This document shows positions 42,694 to 54,608 of a stretch of 64,000 nucleotides of DNA, one piece after another. The notes beneath the pieces were generated by a model. That model did no database searches, was not told the origin of the DNA, and saw only the letters and a program-made list of their open reading frames with translations. The number at the start of each line of letters is the position of its first letter. The first letter of the stretch is position 1. Origin of the DNA: Entophlyctis helioformis (taxonomy: Eukaryota > Chytridiomycota > Chytridiomycetes > Chytridiales > Chytriomycetaceae); contig JAHLKH010000072.1 in the NCBI GenBank assembly GCA_025526915.1, positions 1 to 64,000 on the forward strand, in the 5' to 3' direction. A program made the translations under genes and the position numbers.

Positions 42694-44601
42694 ATGCTTG
42701 CCCTTGGTCTGATTCTGCAGGTTGGCGTCCTTGCGTCGGTTGCGCATGCTCAGAGCTACTACTGGATTCGACGCAGCGCAGACTGCTTTGTACGTGTCTT
42801 TGATAGCCCGACTGTTGTGCAATTGCCATGGTTCGTGCGGTATGCACATGCTCACATTCACGCACCCGTCGTCATCTGCGTCATGCATGCACTCTCCAGG
42901 GCACCAATGGCACGACTGTCCTTGGCAAGCAGCTGGCCATTGACGACTTTTGTTCCACGTTTTCGACGGCCACGAGCACCATCAACGCCACACCCATCAA
43001 GCACACGCTGACCGGCTGGTGTCTTGCCGTGGCCAACAACTCCGTCACCGTCCAAGGAACGCCAGTGGTCCTCAACACGTGCACCAACAACACCGCCAGC
43101 CAGACCTGGACCGAGATCACCGACGGCCGTATCCGTGTCGGAAACACGCTCAATTGTCTCGCCGTGTCGCCGTCTGGCGGTCTGATGCTGCACCGATGCA
43201 TCAACGGTGCTCCTGGCGGCCCTGCCTATGCCAAGATGCGTCCCGACGGCCGTCCACCAAGCATTCTGATCCGCCACCAGCAGTTTAAATACAAGTGTGC
43301 CGTATGTTGACGCCACATGCGACATCCTCACTTGTGCTGCCATTTGATCACTCGATCTAACCGACCACAATCCATGACGCCATCATCGTATGCAGGGCGG
43401 CGTGGAAAAGTACAAGAAAGTCCTCGCTATCAACCCCTACTGCTCCATCTTCCAGGTCAACAAGGACGACCAGCTGCGCAATGTTGCTTCGGGCTTCTGC
43501 GCAGACGTCTTCAAGGGCAAACTGCAGGTCTCGGGCAACGCAAGCACCATCGGCATTTACAACTGCAACGACGCCATTCACCAGAAATGGACGCTTGGCC
43601 GCGTCGACAGGAAGATCAAGGTCGCCACCACGGACAAGTGTCTTGACATTGACTGGGTGACCAACAAGATCGTCATGTCTCCCTGCAGCGAGGCGCGGCT
43701 CGAGTGGGCACAGAACTCGGTGCCGCTTGCGCCACCCCGACGCCGATTCGCGCCGTACACGGACGTGACGCTGTTCAACATTGATGTCGGCAAGGTCGTG
43801 CAAGAGCAGTCGCTCAAGTACATCTCGTTTGGATTCGTCGTCAGCGATGACGGCCGCATCACCTGGGGCGGCGCCTACGACATTCTCCCTGGCGAGGGCA
43901 ATCCAACCATCAACGAGAAGGTCATTGCTGCGCGCTCCAACGGTGCCGAGATTATTGCCGCTCTCGGCGGCGAGGGTGCTGAGCCAGCCACCACCAACCT
44001 CACGGTCTCGCAGCTTCTCGCCGCCTACAAGCTCCTGACAGACTTTTACAACATCCGCATCCTCGACTTCACCATCACGGGTGGCGCTCTGGGCGATGTG
44101 GCTGCCACACGCAGACGTCTCAAGGTGATTGACCGTCTGCAAGCATCCTACCCCAACATTGAGATCATCTACACGCTCCCCGTCGACCCGACCGGCTTCT
44201 TCCCCAACACGCTCGCGTTCCTCCAAGAGGGCATCAACGCAGGTGTCCACCCATCGCTCATCAACCTCATCGCTTTCGACTTTAGCACTCCGCAGCCCGA
44301 CATGGCGCCTGCTGTCATTCTTGCCACCGAATCCGCGCGCAACCAGACCAAAACTCTCGGCCTCAATATCGACATTGGCATCACCACCATGATTGGCGTG
44401 CACGACTACAACGGTATCATGACGCAGGATGACGCTGAAGCCGTGATCGCCTACGCCAAAACGACAACGTGGGTGCGGCACCTGAGCTTCTGGTCGCTCA
44501 ACCGCGACAACTCGAACATCAACGGCACATTGGACGTCAGCTCGCAGATCCCCCAGACCGACTTTGAGTTTACACAAAAGTTTAGCCAGTTCCTTGTGTG
44601 A
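42694..44601 (+). CDS. Secreted ricin-B lectin fused to an inactive GH18 chitinase-like domain
   Basis: 567 residues from three exons (introns 42790-42899 and 43302-43395). Signal peptide MLALGLILQVGVLASVAHAQ. The N-terminal half has two ricin-B-type subrepeats with the Q-x-W marks ASQTW and IHQKW and paired Cys (GWCLAV, NTLNCLAVS, GFCADVFKG, DKCLDID). The C-terminal half has the fold signatures of bacterial-type GH18: YTDVTLFNIDVG, ISFGFVVSDDGRITWGGAY, AEIIAALGGEG, YTLPVDPTG, IGVHDYNGIMTQDDAEAVIAYAK and LSFWSLNRDNS. The catalytic block, normally D-x-x-D-x-E, reads LDFTITG at about residues 390-397, so the acid/base Glu and neighbouring Asp are Thr. Likely a secreted carbohydrate-binding protein, not a hydrolase. 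Confidence 0.85.
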
Positions 44602-44718
44602 TGCTGGATGGGCTACTCTGGTTTACTTGCTTTCTAATTGATGCCTATTGTGCCTAGTCTCGACATAAACTCTTTCAATGATGGTTGGGTTGCAAGTTGC
44701 CCTTGGATCGTCAAACGA

Positions 44719-45723
44719 ATGGCTTCATCGAGAGCACAGTCGGGCAGCTCACGAGGCCGAGTGCGAGGCCGAGACAACGACAGCCCGCAGGTCCGGCTGT
44801 CCAAGTCGCTCTCGTATCTGCTGCGCCATGGAGCAGCCAAGGAAGGCATTCCCATGCGGCCCGACGGCTTTGTTGCCCTTGCCGATGTTGTGCGTCCGGT
44901 CACCGTTGTTGTCGCAGTCGCAGTCGCCATGCAGACAGCCAGCCACATGAGCAGACATCAGAGGTGCTGACGGCAGATCTGCCAGCTTGCCCGGCCGCAG
45001 TTTGCTGGCGTCCAGCTGTGCGACATCCAGGATCTGGTGCGCACCAACGACAAGCAGCGGTACGCTCTGCAGCAAGAGCCAGAGTCCGGTGTCTGGCTGA
45101 TCCGCGCCAACCAGGGCCACTCTCTCAACGTGCGTGCACGCCGCTGCACACTCTCACACACACACCAGCCACGCCACTCACACGCAGCGTGCCTGCACAC
45201 ACGCACACAGGTCGACGTCGACATGGCCGTCGTCACCGATCCCTCCGACCTGCCCGTCGTGGTGCACGGCACATACACGCAGCACCTGCCCTCGATATGT
45301 GCGTCCACGAATGCATCCGTCTGTGCCTGCCCTCGCCACATCTGCCATCTCACACACACACTCACTCGATCGATCGACAGTCAAGACCGGTCTGTCACGC
45401 ATGGGCCGCAAACACATCCACTTTGCCGTCGGTCTGCTCGGCCAGCCAGACGTCACCAGCGGCATGCGGTCATCCTGCACGGCGTTCATCTACATCAACG
45501 TGGCACTGGCCATGCAAGGTCAGCAGGCGTCCATTCACCCACTCGCATGCTTGCACGCTCACACATGGCATGCATTCCACTGACACACTGCCGTGCGACA
45601 GACGGGATCGTGTTCATGCGGTCAGCCAACAACGTGGTGCTGAGCGAGGGCATCAACGGCAGCATCCCACCCAAATACTTTGACCGCGTTGTCAATCGCG
45701 ACGGTGCACCCATCGCCCAGTAA
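44719..45723 (+). CDS. tRNA 2'-phosphotransferase (Tpt1/KptA)
   Basis: Removes the splice-junction 2'-phosphate from ligated tRNA using NAD+. The start at 44719 (MASSRAQSGSSRGR) is chosen over an upstream in-frame ATG at 44641, which would be only 40 bp after the previous stop. Family marks: VRLSKSLSYLLRHGA, GIPMRPDGFVALADV, DLVRTNDKQRYAL, WLIRANQGHSL, VVHGTYTQHLPSI, GLSRMGRKHIHFA and GIVFMRSANNVVLSEGINGSIPPKYF. Four introns with GTGCG/GTCAGC donors interrupt it, and all frames join. The conserved R-H, RTNDK and R-NQGHS residues are present, so it should be active. Confidence 0.92.
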
Positions 45724-45854
45724 AGCAGCACACACTGTACAAATGGCACACACGCTGCACACTGCACACTGTCTGGACAAAAAGACGCCGCCCCACCGCA
45801 CATCTGCCGAGTTGTGCAAAATGGAAGGCGTTGGGGGCAAAAGCAAAATACGAG

Positions 45855-45926
45855 TGGAGGAATCGGGGATTGAACCCGAGGCTTCTCGCATGCAAAGCGA
45901 GCGCTCTACCACTGAGCTATACCCCC
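45855..45926 (-). tRNA. tRNA-Ala (anticodon UGC)
   Basis: 72 nt on the minus strand, starting GGGGGTATAGCTCAGTGG and ending with discriminator A. The anticodon loop TTTGCAT gives UGC. The T-arm GGTTCAATCC is standard. No intron. Confidence 0.95.
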
Positions 45927-46461
45927 ATCTCTTGGGGTTGTCGAGTTCCATAGCATACACAAACCCGACCTGTGAGTGAATCAATTGGTAAGCAACAGGT
46001 GAAGCAACAGGTGAAGCAATCGAGTGCACATCAGCCAGACATCAACTGGATGCTGGATAGCAAGATCGATGCATTCAAGGGCCGCAAGAGAATCCATCGA
46101 TCCATCAAGACTGATGGCAGACTCTTTATCGCCTTGCCCGTCCAAACCATTGGCAACTTTTGTGGTCTTGACTGCTTTGTGACGGAGACGCGAGCATGGC
46201 AGCTGCTCCACGGTCTCTGGGATGGCCGTCTGCACGTGGACTGCAGGGCTGGACAGCTGCTCAACGCGACTTGGCACTGATGCTGTTGTCCACCTTGCGC
46301 TGTCAGATCCAGTTGTGGAACCACCAAGACATGCAAGCCACTGCCGATGGCTGTTGGCGAATGCAACGTGTGGATAATAGGAATGGCACAGTCAAGAAAA
46401 CCTGGAGTGTATTGCATCCAACGACATCCAACGACAACCCATGACAACCACGCGCGACCGT
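45927..46461. other. Intergenic, nothing recognised
   Basis: Open frames of about 100 codons on both strands show no domain, signal or repeat. It probably holds the 3' flank of the acyl-CoA synthetase gene. Confidence 0.5.
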
Positions 46462-49400
46462 TCAGCGACCAGCCTGTGCGGTGGCTGTGTGAGCCAACTG
46501 GCGGCTTGCATACAGCGCATCGATGTGCTCTCGGAACGCAATCTGTCCAGCAACAGCCATGGTCAGTCAGCATGCGTCACTCGCATCACAGCACATCGCA
46601 TCACAGCCACAGCACGACAGACTCACAGCAGCATCGTGACGCTTGAGCTTGAATGTCGGCGTCAAGAGTCCAGCCTCAAGCGTGAACATCACAGGCACGA
46701 GATGGATCGCCTTGACGCCTCGAATCCGAGCAGCTTGTCGGCCTTGCCAACCGCAACCATGTCAGCCATAACGGCTTCCTTCAGCTCGCGCTTGCGGCAC
46801 AAGTCGACCATGACGGGGTGCGGTGTGAGCCCGGCGGTCTGCTGCACAACCTGCGACACCTTGACAGAGTCTGCCTCCAAGTGTCCGTTGGCAATGGCCC
46901 ACTTGACCACGACTTCCGGGTCGGGCACCACAATGGCAACCAGCTCGCTCTGCAGCGAGTCGCCGTGCACAAAGATCTGCGCCACGAACCCGCTCTTGTT
47001 GTAGGTGCTCTCGATCTGTTGCGTGTGGCAGCATCACAGCAATCAACAAGCGGAATGGTCAGCCGCTGGCAATAACGCCATGCCAAAGGCACTTCAAGAC
47101 ATCGCACTCGCGGCACGCTGCAAATGCGCGTGTCTTGATAACGAACCTTTTCGGGTGCAACATACTCTCCCTGCGCCAGCTTGAAGATGTTCTTCTTGCG
47201 GTCAATGATGGCCAGCTTGCCATCCTCGTTGATGCTGCCAATGTCGCCTGTCATGAGCCAGCCGTCGTCGGTCAGTGCCTCCTTGGTCTTGGCGACATCC
47301 TTGTAGTAGCCCTTGAACACGTTGGGGCCGCGCGTCCACACCTCGCCCTGGTTGTTCGCTGCAAGATAGTTCATCTCGGGCACAGACACCAGCTTCATCT
47401 CATTGCTGGCCGCAAGGATCCAATCAGCATCCGTATCAGTTGACCATCCCCATTCAATGGACAGACCCGCTTCTGGTGCAGCACTTACCATGGGAACACA
47501 GCGCCGACATTTCGCTTGACAGGTCGCCTGGCCACGTTGACGTCAAGCCGCCCGTGCACTCGGTCTGGCCGTATTTCCTGCACCTGGCAACCAAACACGA
47601 CGCGCAGGAACTCCACGACTTGACCACTGATGGGTGCGCTGGCAGTCACAATCAGACGAACACGGCCGCCAAGCAGCGCCTGTGCCTTGGAGAACACAAG
47701 CGAGTCCCAGAGCCAATGCGTGAGCGTGTTGGACGAGCGGAGGCCGTCGATCTTGGCATCGAGTGCGTACTGGAACAGCGACGCCTTGAGAGCGGATCCC
47801 GAGTGGAGAGCCTGCTGGTTGATGCGATCGTAGATGCGGTTGAGCAGACGCGGCACCGACGCAAAGACGGTCGGACGCAGCACACCAATATCCTCAATGA
47901 GCAGCGAGACTGCACAGCGTGGTCAACCCATGTCGGTTAGTGGCTTGTGTATCACATCACAGCCAGGCGGATCTGGACAAGTAGTGCGGCTCACCATCGC
48001 CACGGAAGAAACCGCACTGCACCGGCGGAGAGAGCGCTCAGGAGCACGGCGCGTTCAAAGATGTGTGCAAGCGGCAGATACGACAAGTGCAGGTCTGAGC
48101 TAACAATGCCATACAGCGTGTTTGCGGAACGCAAAATAGACATCATGTTGCCATGCGTGAGGATGGCACCCTTGGGGTTGCCCGTCGTGCCTGTCAAGCC
48201 ACAACAAGCAAGCATGGTCCAGAAGTGAGTGACTCGGTGGCGTGCCAATCCATACGGTGCTGCGTCAAGGCAGAGCGATGCCGACTCACCAGACGTGTAG
48301 CACAGGGTGAGCGTGCTGTCCGCGGTCGGGGGACGGAACGCGATGGAGTGCTTGACACCGAGATCGAGCACCTCCTGGAACGAGAACAGCCCCATGCCCT
48401 TCTCGGCCGCCCACTGCTTGCACACATCAATGGGCGACATCGCTCCCATCTTGGGCTTGGCCGACGGGAACGGGTCAATCGCAATGATGGCCCTGAGCTT
48501 GGGTGCCTTGGATCCAAGCGACAGCAGGAACGGCACCTTGTCGACCGTGGCAACAATGATGGAGACATCGGCGTGGTTGAGGATGAACTCGCTGGCGTCT
48601 GGGCCGAGCGTGTCGTACAGAGCCACGACAGGAATGCTGAACGCCTGCGCGCCAAAGTCGGCAATGACCCACTCGGCACGGTTGACCTGCACGCCAAGCG
48701 AGTGTGAGTGGCTTGCTGGGTGGCTGGATGGATGAACTGCATGCATCCACTCACAGAGCAGATGCCGAGACACCACTCGGCGGTGCGATCGCCCTTGATC
48801 ACGTTGTTGTAGATGTGCTGCAGGCCACAGCCAAAGTCGGTGCGCGACTTGGCAAGCTGCGTTGTGCAAGGTCAGTTTATCCGTGTCAGTTGATGCGTGA
48901 GTGAGGGGATGCAGCACAAGGGTGGATTGGACGGCCTGTGGGAGCATGGCGTACCTGCGAGTAGGTTTGGAACGCATACGGGCTCCAAGTGACGGCGCCA
49001 GTGGCAGGATCGATCGAGGGGATGCGACTGCCGAGAGCCGGCTTGTCCGCGTGCAGACGGCCGACGGTGTTGATGAGCTCGTGGACGGTTGCAATGTCAG
49101 GAAAGCCCCTGAGCAGCTCGTTTGGCGACAGAACCGAGCGGTAGACGGCTGTTGGCGTGGGATCCAGACAGGGCGTGGCAAGACACGAGCGGAACACAGA
49201 ACGGCAGAGCGCGACAATGCTTGATGAGCATTGATTGATACTCGCTTGGCAAGACCACACGGCAGACGGGCAGGCAGACGGTAGACGGCAGACGGCAGCA
49301 GCAAGAGATGCATGTGTCTGCCGTGGCTGCATGCGTCCTCTCTGTGCTCGGCTTGAAAGCCAGGTGCAGCCAACACCATGCAGCAGGCAGATCCGCAGCA

Positions 49401-49633
49401 GGCGATGCACAGCAGGCGATGGCAGTGTCCGTTCCGCAACTGCAAAGCCGCACAGTGCACTCACCAGTTTCGTTGCCAGACGCGGGCGACTTGACAGCCA
49501 CACCTTGCTTCTTGACACCGTGCAGCGCCTTGCCGCGATAAGCCGGTACACCAAGCTCGTTTGCAACTGCACCGGGCAGCGACGTGGAGGACATGACCGG
49601 CATGGCAGAGGCAACAGGGGCAGCAGAGAGCAT
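46462..49633 (-). CDS. Long-chain acyl-CoA synthetase, with several frame breaks
   Basis: Activates fatty acids to acyl-CoA. It starts at 49633 ([16 protein letters not shown]). Marks in order: [70 protein letters not shown] (split by an intron), [90 protein letters not shown] and a short tail ending at 46462. The architecture is complete, but conserved blocks are interrupted by 1-2-base frame changes at about 48008-48014 (before GFFRGD), 47572-47576 (before YGQTEC) and 46715-46722 (before VKAIHLV). They suggest consensus errors or early decay. The introns are standard GT-AG. Confidence 0.85.
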
Positions 49634-50327
49634 TGTAGAGACTGGATGCCGCTGGGGATGGACGGGAAACGCAGGCGGCTACTTAAAGTAGTTTCTGTGG
49701 CAATGTCGTTGTCATTGCCGCTGTTGTCACTGCCCGCCGGCTTGTGCCGCTGCAGCTACTGTCACTGCCACCTGCTCGCTCTGCGCCACCTTTGAGCGAC
49801 TCCAACGCTTGTGTACTGCCACCAGCTGGGCCAGTGCGACTGCAACACAGCAACCACAGCACCGTTGGCGTCTGCAGCCTGGCAGTGAGCAGGAGAGAGC
49901 ATCTGCGGCAAAGGACGCACTTTGCACTTTCCGCGGCTGGCTCCGTCTTGCGCCGAGTGGCTCGCGGTGTGGCTCTGCCAGCTCGCGTGGCATGTGGACA
50001 GCGCACCGCGTGTGTGGACCCTGACGCAACCGAGCACAAGACCCGTACGCAGTCGAACAAAAGACCCTTGCGACGCTGGCAACTTGGACCGCACTGCCGC
50101 ACAGCGGCTGTACGGCTGGTTTCCTGACCACATGCACGCCTCGTGCGTGCCTCGTGCACCACTCGACCCTGTGCACGTGGCGCGAACGCGGAGGATGCCG
50201 CCGGCCGCGTGTGCCAGACGAGCGACAAGGGCAGCCAGATGTACTCGGATCGCCGCCGTCTTAAAGTCGCCCGCCTGCCCCCACCACTCCACCCTCTCCA
50301 TCAGAGCCACTCCTCGTCATCCCTGCC
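49634..50327. promoter_or_regulatory. Divergent promoter region, acyl-CoA synthetase and fungalysin relic
   Basis: 694 bp between divergent starts. CTTAAAG elements at both ends (near 49682 and 50258) are possible TATA-like sites. No gene recognised inside. Confidence 0.4.
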
Positions 50328-52272
50328 ATGATCCCTGCTCTGTCCCTCACCCTCGCTCTCGCTGTTGCGTCGGCGGCTTCCGTGCTCGCGGCTCCTGCTG
50401 CTCCCAGACACGACAGCGAGTCGGGCCACCGCCTCGAATACCTGCATCGCCGCAGCCTCGACCTGAGCCTGCCGCACTTCTACCCCGAGTCTGTCTACGA
50501 GGTCGTGTCGCAGCCCGCTCCCGCCGCCCCTGCTCGCGGCCGCAGCTCGTTTGCGCCAAGCTCCGAGGCCGCATCTGTCCAGGTCGGCGTCCAGTTCCTC
50601 GCCGACAAGCTCGGCATCGCAGCGTCCGACTTTGCCATCGACAACAAGTACACCGATGCCGTCGGCGTCACGCACATCTTTGGCACGCAGCTCATCGACG
50701 GCATCCGTGTGGCCAACCACAACGCCGGCGTGCACGTCAAGGCCGGCCGCGTCGTTGCTTACTCGTCGTCGTTTGGCGCTCCTGGCCAGATCGCCAAGCG
50801 GGACCTGACCGTCGCTCCTCCGCGTGTCCGCGTCGCTGTTGGCGTTGCTGTGGCCAATGCCCGTGCACAGGTCGGCCGCGATCTCGCTCTCAACCCCGGC
50901 TTTGCGCCTGTGCTCGAGTATGTGCAGCTGCCTGCTGGCAACGTCGTGTACGCCCACACGTTTGAGCTCAAGGACGAGTTTGCCACCAAGTGGGTGCAGG
51001 TGTCTGTGGATGCCTCCACTGGTGAGTGATGCCATGCCATGCGATGCCATTCTGCTTCATCTGATAGTTGGTCTCCTTCTGACACGCGCTGATATGTCCA
51101 TCTCTGCCATTCCATCCATCCTGCCCACTTCCAGGCCAGCTGGTCAACGTCGTCGACTATGTCAACAGCCTCTTATCGCCATCGCCTCCCAAGCTGACCC
51201 ACCGAGGGCTTTGACCTGATTGCCAACCCCGAGTACATCCCCTCGTCGCCGCTCGGCTGGACCGACGATGGAACGACCAAGTACAGATCACCGGGCAACA
51301 ACGTCGTCACTTCATTCGCTGGCACAATGGCTGCCAACAGCGACGTGTTTGAGACGGCCTGGGATGCGAAGCTCGCACCCGATGCGCCCGTCAACAAGGC
51401 GGCCAGTGCCGTCAACCTGTTCTACATGGTCAACATTGCGCACGACATTGCGTACCAGTACGGCTTCACCGAGGCGGCCGGCAACTTCCAAAAGAACAAC
51501 TTTGGCAAGCGGCGCAGGCGGGACCCGTCGGTCAATGTGCTCGCATCCGGCACCAACAACGCCAACTTTGCGTCACCAGGCGACGGCCAGTCTGGCACGA
51601 TGAACATGTTCCGGTTCACCGCCTTACACGCCCAACCGTGACAGCGGCTTCGAGTCTGTGATTCCGCTGCATGAGTTATGCATGGCGTGTCCAACCGCAT
51701 GACCGGAGCGGCCCGCCAGCGGCAACTGCTGTCGACAAGCATTGCCAAGGGTCTTGGCGAGGGCTGGTCCGACTACTTTGGTCTGTTTGCCACCACACGC
51801 GCGTCGCACACACGGTTCACGCCGCGGTTTGTTGGGTCGTATGTCGAGAGCGCCCGTGGATTCCGCGCTTCCCGTACTCGGCAACATGACGCTGAGCCCC
51901 CTCACATACAGCGGACTCAGGTCGCGCACCGAAGTGCACCAGGTCGGCGAGGTGTGGAACAACATGCTCTGGGAGATGTACTGGGATCTGATCGACAAGT
52001 ACGGCTTCTCTGCCAACCTGTACGACGCCAAGCAGACGGCCGGCAACATTGTGTCCACGCAGCTTGTATTCGCTGGACTCACGCTGCAGGGATGCAACCC
52101 GTCTTGTGGTCGCACGCAACGCGATCATCACCGCTGATTCCACATCTATGGTGGCAAGTACAAGTGCGACATCTGGCGTGGTTTGCCAGACGCGGACTGG
52201 GTGCACGCAGTCAGTGTGGCACCACATCGCAACACCAAGGACGATTTCAGCGTTCCGGCCGAGTGTGCTTGA
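50328..52272 (+). pseudogene. Fungalysin (M36) metalloprotease, degenerate
   Basis: The family comprises secreted zinc proteases, expanded in chytrids. Exon 1 is intact: signal peptide MIPALSLTLALAVASAASVLA, then an FTP propeptide (FLADKLGIAASDFAIDNKYTDAVGVTHIFGTQLIDG), and GT donor after VDASTG. Downstream the family sequence is recognisable but jumps frame repeatedly: after YVNS (~51170), around 51622, inside the zinc-binding HExxH block (~51672), near 51870-51895, near 52095-52150 and before the ending DDFSVPAECA at 52272. Between breaks, NLFYMVNIAHDIAYQYGF, GLGEGWSDYFGLF and GEVWNNMLWEMYWDLIDKYGFSANLYDA are clear. That is at least six breaks with no introns that fit, far more than in neighbouring genes, so this is probably a pseudogene. 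Confidence 0.8.
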
Positions 52273-52739
52273 TTGCCTAGAGGGTCGCTGCATGACCTTG
52301 TGACAGATTGTAGAAGAGCACGTCCTTGCAGGATGGACTGAATGAATACAAAGTCTGTCACTGTTTGTGTCTTGTCATTGGCGGGATTCAGAGCGTTTAA
52401 GCAAGCGAGACACAGCATCCATGTGCCCAACAACGGAGGTCTGGCTTGACAGGCACACGCAGAATGGCGACTGTCTGCGTATCATGGAGTGTGTTGGACG
52501 TGTCTGTTGGCGACTGCCAGCTGACTGTGAAATGCCACTGCATCGAGTCTCTGAATCGCATGCTTCAACGCATGTCCCTCCAAGGACCAGCTCGCACGTC
52601 CAGTCCACCACGCCTGCCGCACTGTGCACCATGGCATTCAGTGTCTGTGCATGTCCCACGTTCTCGTTCGTTGCAATGGCACTTGTTGGACAATCGCGTC
52701 GAGCGGATCTTGTCCTGTCAGCCACAAAGCGCTGTGGCG
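52273..52739. other. Intergenic, nothing recognised
   Basis: No gene or repeat recognised. Similarity to the upstream flank of ankyrin copy A begins only about 20 bp before 52740 (CACAAAGCG, CTGTGGCGATGC). Confidence 0.5.
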
Positions 52740-54035
52740 ATGCAGGCGAAGCGACAGACGGCAGACGACAGACAACGAACAGTCGGCTGTGGTCGAGCAG
52801 GTCGTTGGTGCGAGTGGCAGCCAAGCCGTCAAGCCAGGACAGCCAGCAGCAGCAACGATACCACAGCCATGTGTGCCTCGCTATGTGGTGCCGCCAGCCA
52901 CCGGCGACCTCGCATATGGCAGCAGCCACTGGGACGGCAAGCCCGCCGAGATCCACGCCATGATCCTCAAGCACGCCGGTCCGCTCACTCGCTTCCTCAA
53001 CGGCATGCTCGACGACAAGGACACACTCGACGAAGCGACCAAGCTGCATCTGTGGACCGAAGCGTTCAAGATGGACTGGCAGGGCGATCTGGCGCTGCTG
53101 CCTGACGTCAACCCGACGGCCGACAACGGACTCCTGCACGCACACTCTCGCTCCATGTACGCCGTCTCTGCAAGCGCTTCCCTGGCACCGAGTCCACCTA
53201 TCCGATTCAAGACGCAGTCAACGACAATCCCAACATATCGTTCATCTACCCTTACTTTTGCCGCAGTCGGTTGCTTCTCATCCCCATGCGGCACGGCTGG
53301 TTCGATCTGATCGACTTTACGTATCCAGTCGCACTCGCTCGCTTGGCCATCTGCTTTGGCTGCCTCGATCTGCTCAAGCATCTCGACCGCAAGTACAAGA
53401 CGCTCCGACGCTGGATTGCCAGGCACGGTCCGGCAAGCACGTACTGGCATGGTGCCATTGACCAAGCTGCGAAATACGGACATCTCGATGTTGTGCAGTA
53501 TCTGTTTGATCTCGGTGTGATGGGCTGCACGAAGGAGGCGATGGACGGCGTGGCTGCCTACAGTCATCTGCACGTCGTCGTCTGGCTACACGAGAACAGG
53601 ACGGCAGGATGTACATACTGGGCGATGGAATATGCTGTAGAGTCTGGGCATCTTCACATTGTCAAGTGGCTACACGAGACTCGTGGTGTCGAGTGCACGT
53701 CCAAAGCACTCAACCACGCCATTAGCAAGGGGCATATGGAAATCGTCAAGTACATTCACTCCAAAGGCGGCCGTGCATCAGGATACGCACTCGCGATTGC
53801 AGTCAGAACGGGCAGCGTGGAGATGCTGCATTACTTGCTGGATCGCGGGTACCAGGTTGAACTTGGAGCATTTGGCTGGGACGGCAATGCCGAAATGGCC
53901 AACATTCTCTTTGGCAGTCTCACGCTGGAGTGGGCACAGAAGTTGCTTGCTATAGCAAAACGAGGCCGTGCCAAAAAGGTCGTGATCAAGCGACTCGAAT
54001 CGGCCATTCAGAGACTGCAAGTGCCAAGCGAGTGA
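52740..54035 (+). pseudogene. Ankyrin-repeat gene, copy B, broken
   Basis: Paralogue of 28107-29531. It shares the start MQAKRQ, the block PPATGDLAYGSSHWDGKPAEIHAMILK, LWTEAFKMDWQGDLALLP, the ankyrin-type repeats (GHLDVVQYLFDLG, SHLHVVVWLHENRTAGCT, GHLHIVKWLHETRG, GHMEIVKYIHSKGG) and the ending LHYLLDRGYQVELGAFGWDGNAEMANILFGSLTL. Near 52775 about 60 bp present in copy A are missing and the frame changes. One base is lost near 53161 (after RSMY). From there to 54035 the frame is open (~290 codons). It has one ankyrin-type repeat fewer than copy A. A shortened protein could start at an internal Met (LLLIPMRHGWF), but intact function is doubtful. Confidence 0.7.
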
Positions 54036-54194
54036 TGAGCGCTGTTGGAATGAAGACATGATTGTCGTGTTGGTAACAGCGTAAAGATCCGTTGACAATC
54101 CTTCGGTTATGCCAGCCCACTGCAGGACTCGGGCAAGGACATTTATGCAAGCAGCATGCTTGTTTGAATGAACGTCAACGCCTTGCTGCAAGTG

Positions 54195-54528
54195 CTCACA
54201 GATCACACCGCACCACCAAGCCGGCCATTGGCATCCACGGCAGCCTATCCAACAGCGTACCGCTTGCGATTCCGAGAACAGACTGGCACACACACGCCGT
54301 GGACCTCATCCAAAAAGAGTGAGCAGTCTGAGCCAGCGCAGCAATCCACACAAGTCACGTGACGGCGAAGCGACGAGCAGCAAAAGTGCGACAACGGCAG
54401 GATTCGAACCTGCGCGACCAAAGGTCACTGCCTTAGCAGGGCAGCGCGTTAACCACTCCGCCACGTTGTCTTCCCTCTTGTGGCTTGTCCTCGACCGTAG
54501 CATCCATGAGCCCTACCTGTGACTCTTG
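54195..54528. repeat. Left arm of inverted duplication 2
   Basis: Inverted copy of 57281-57612, about 90% alike by eye, with the tRNA-Ser gene inside identical. The match runs from GATCACACCGC near 54200 to CTGTGACTCTTG at 54528. Confidence 0.9.
54389..54470 (-). tRNA. tRNA-Ser (anticodon GCU), copy 1
   Basis: 82 nt on the minus strand, starting GACAACGTGGCGGAGTGG. The anticodon loop CTGCTAA gives GCU. It has a long variable arm typical of tRNA-Ser, T-arm GGTTCGAATCC and discriminator G. Identical to the copy at 57339. Confidence 0.95.
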
Positions 54529-54608
54529 CCAGTGATGACCGACCAATCATTTCTCTTCTGCCAATGTGGCTGGCTGCCCAAGTGGCTGTGCATGTGGCTG
54601 GCTGAGGA

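Noticed and set aside
53271..54035. Intact 254-codon ankyrin gene
   Set aside because: It is open, but upstream homologous sequence continues in another frame after a one-base loss, so it is more likely the 3' part of a broken copy. Kept as a pseudogene with that caveat.
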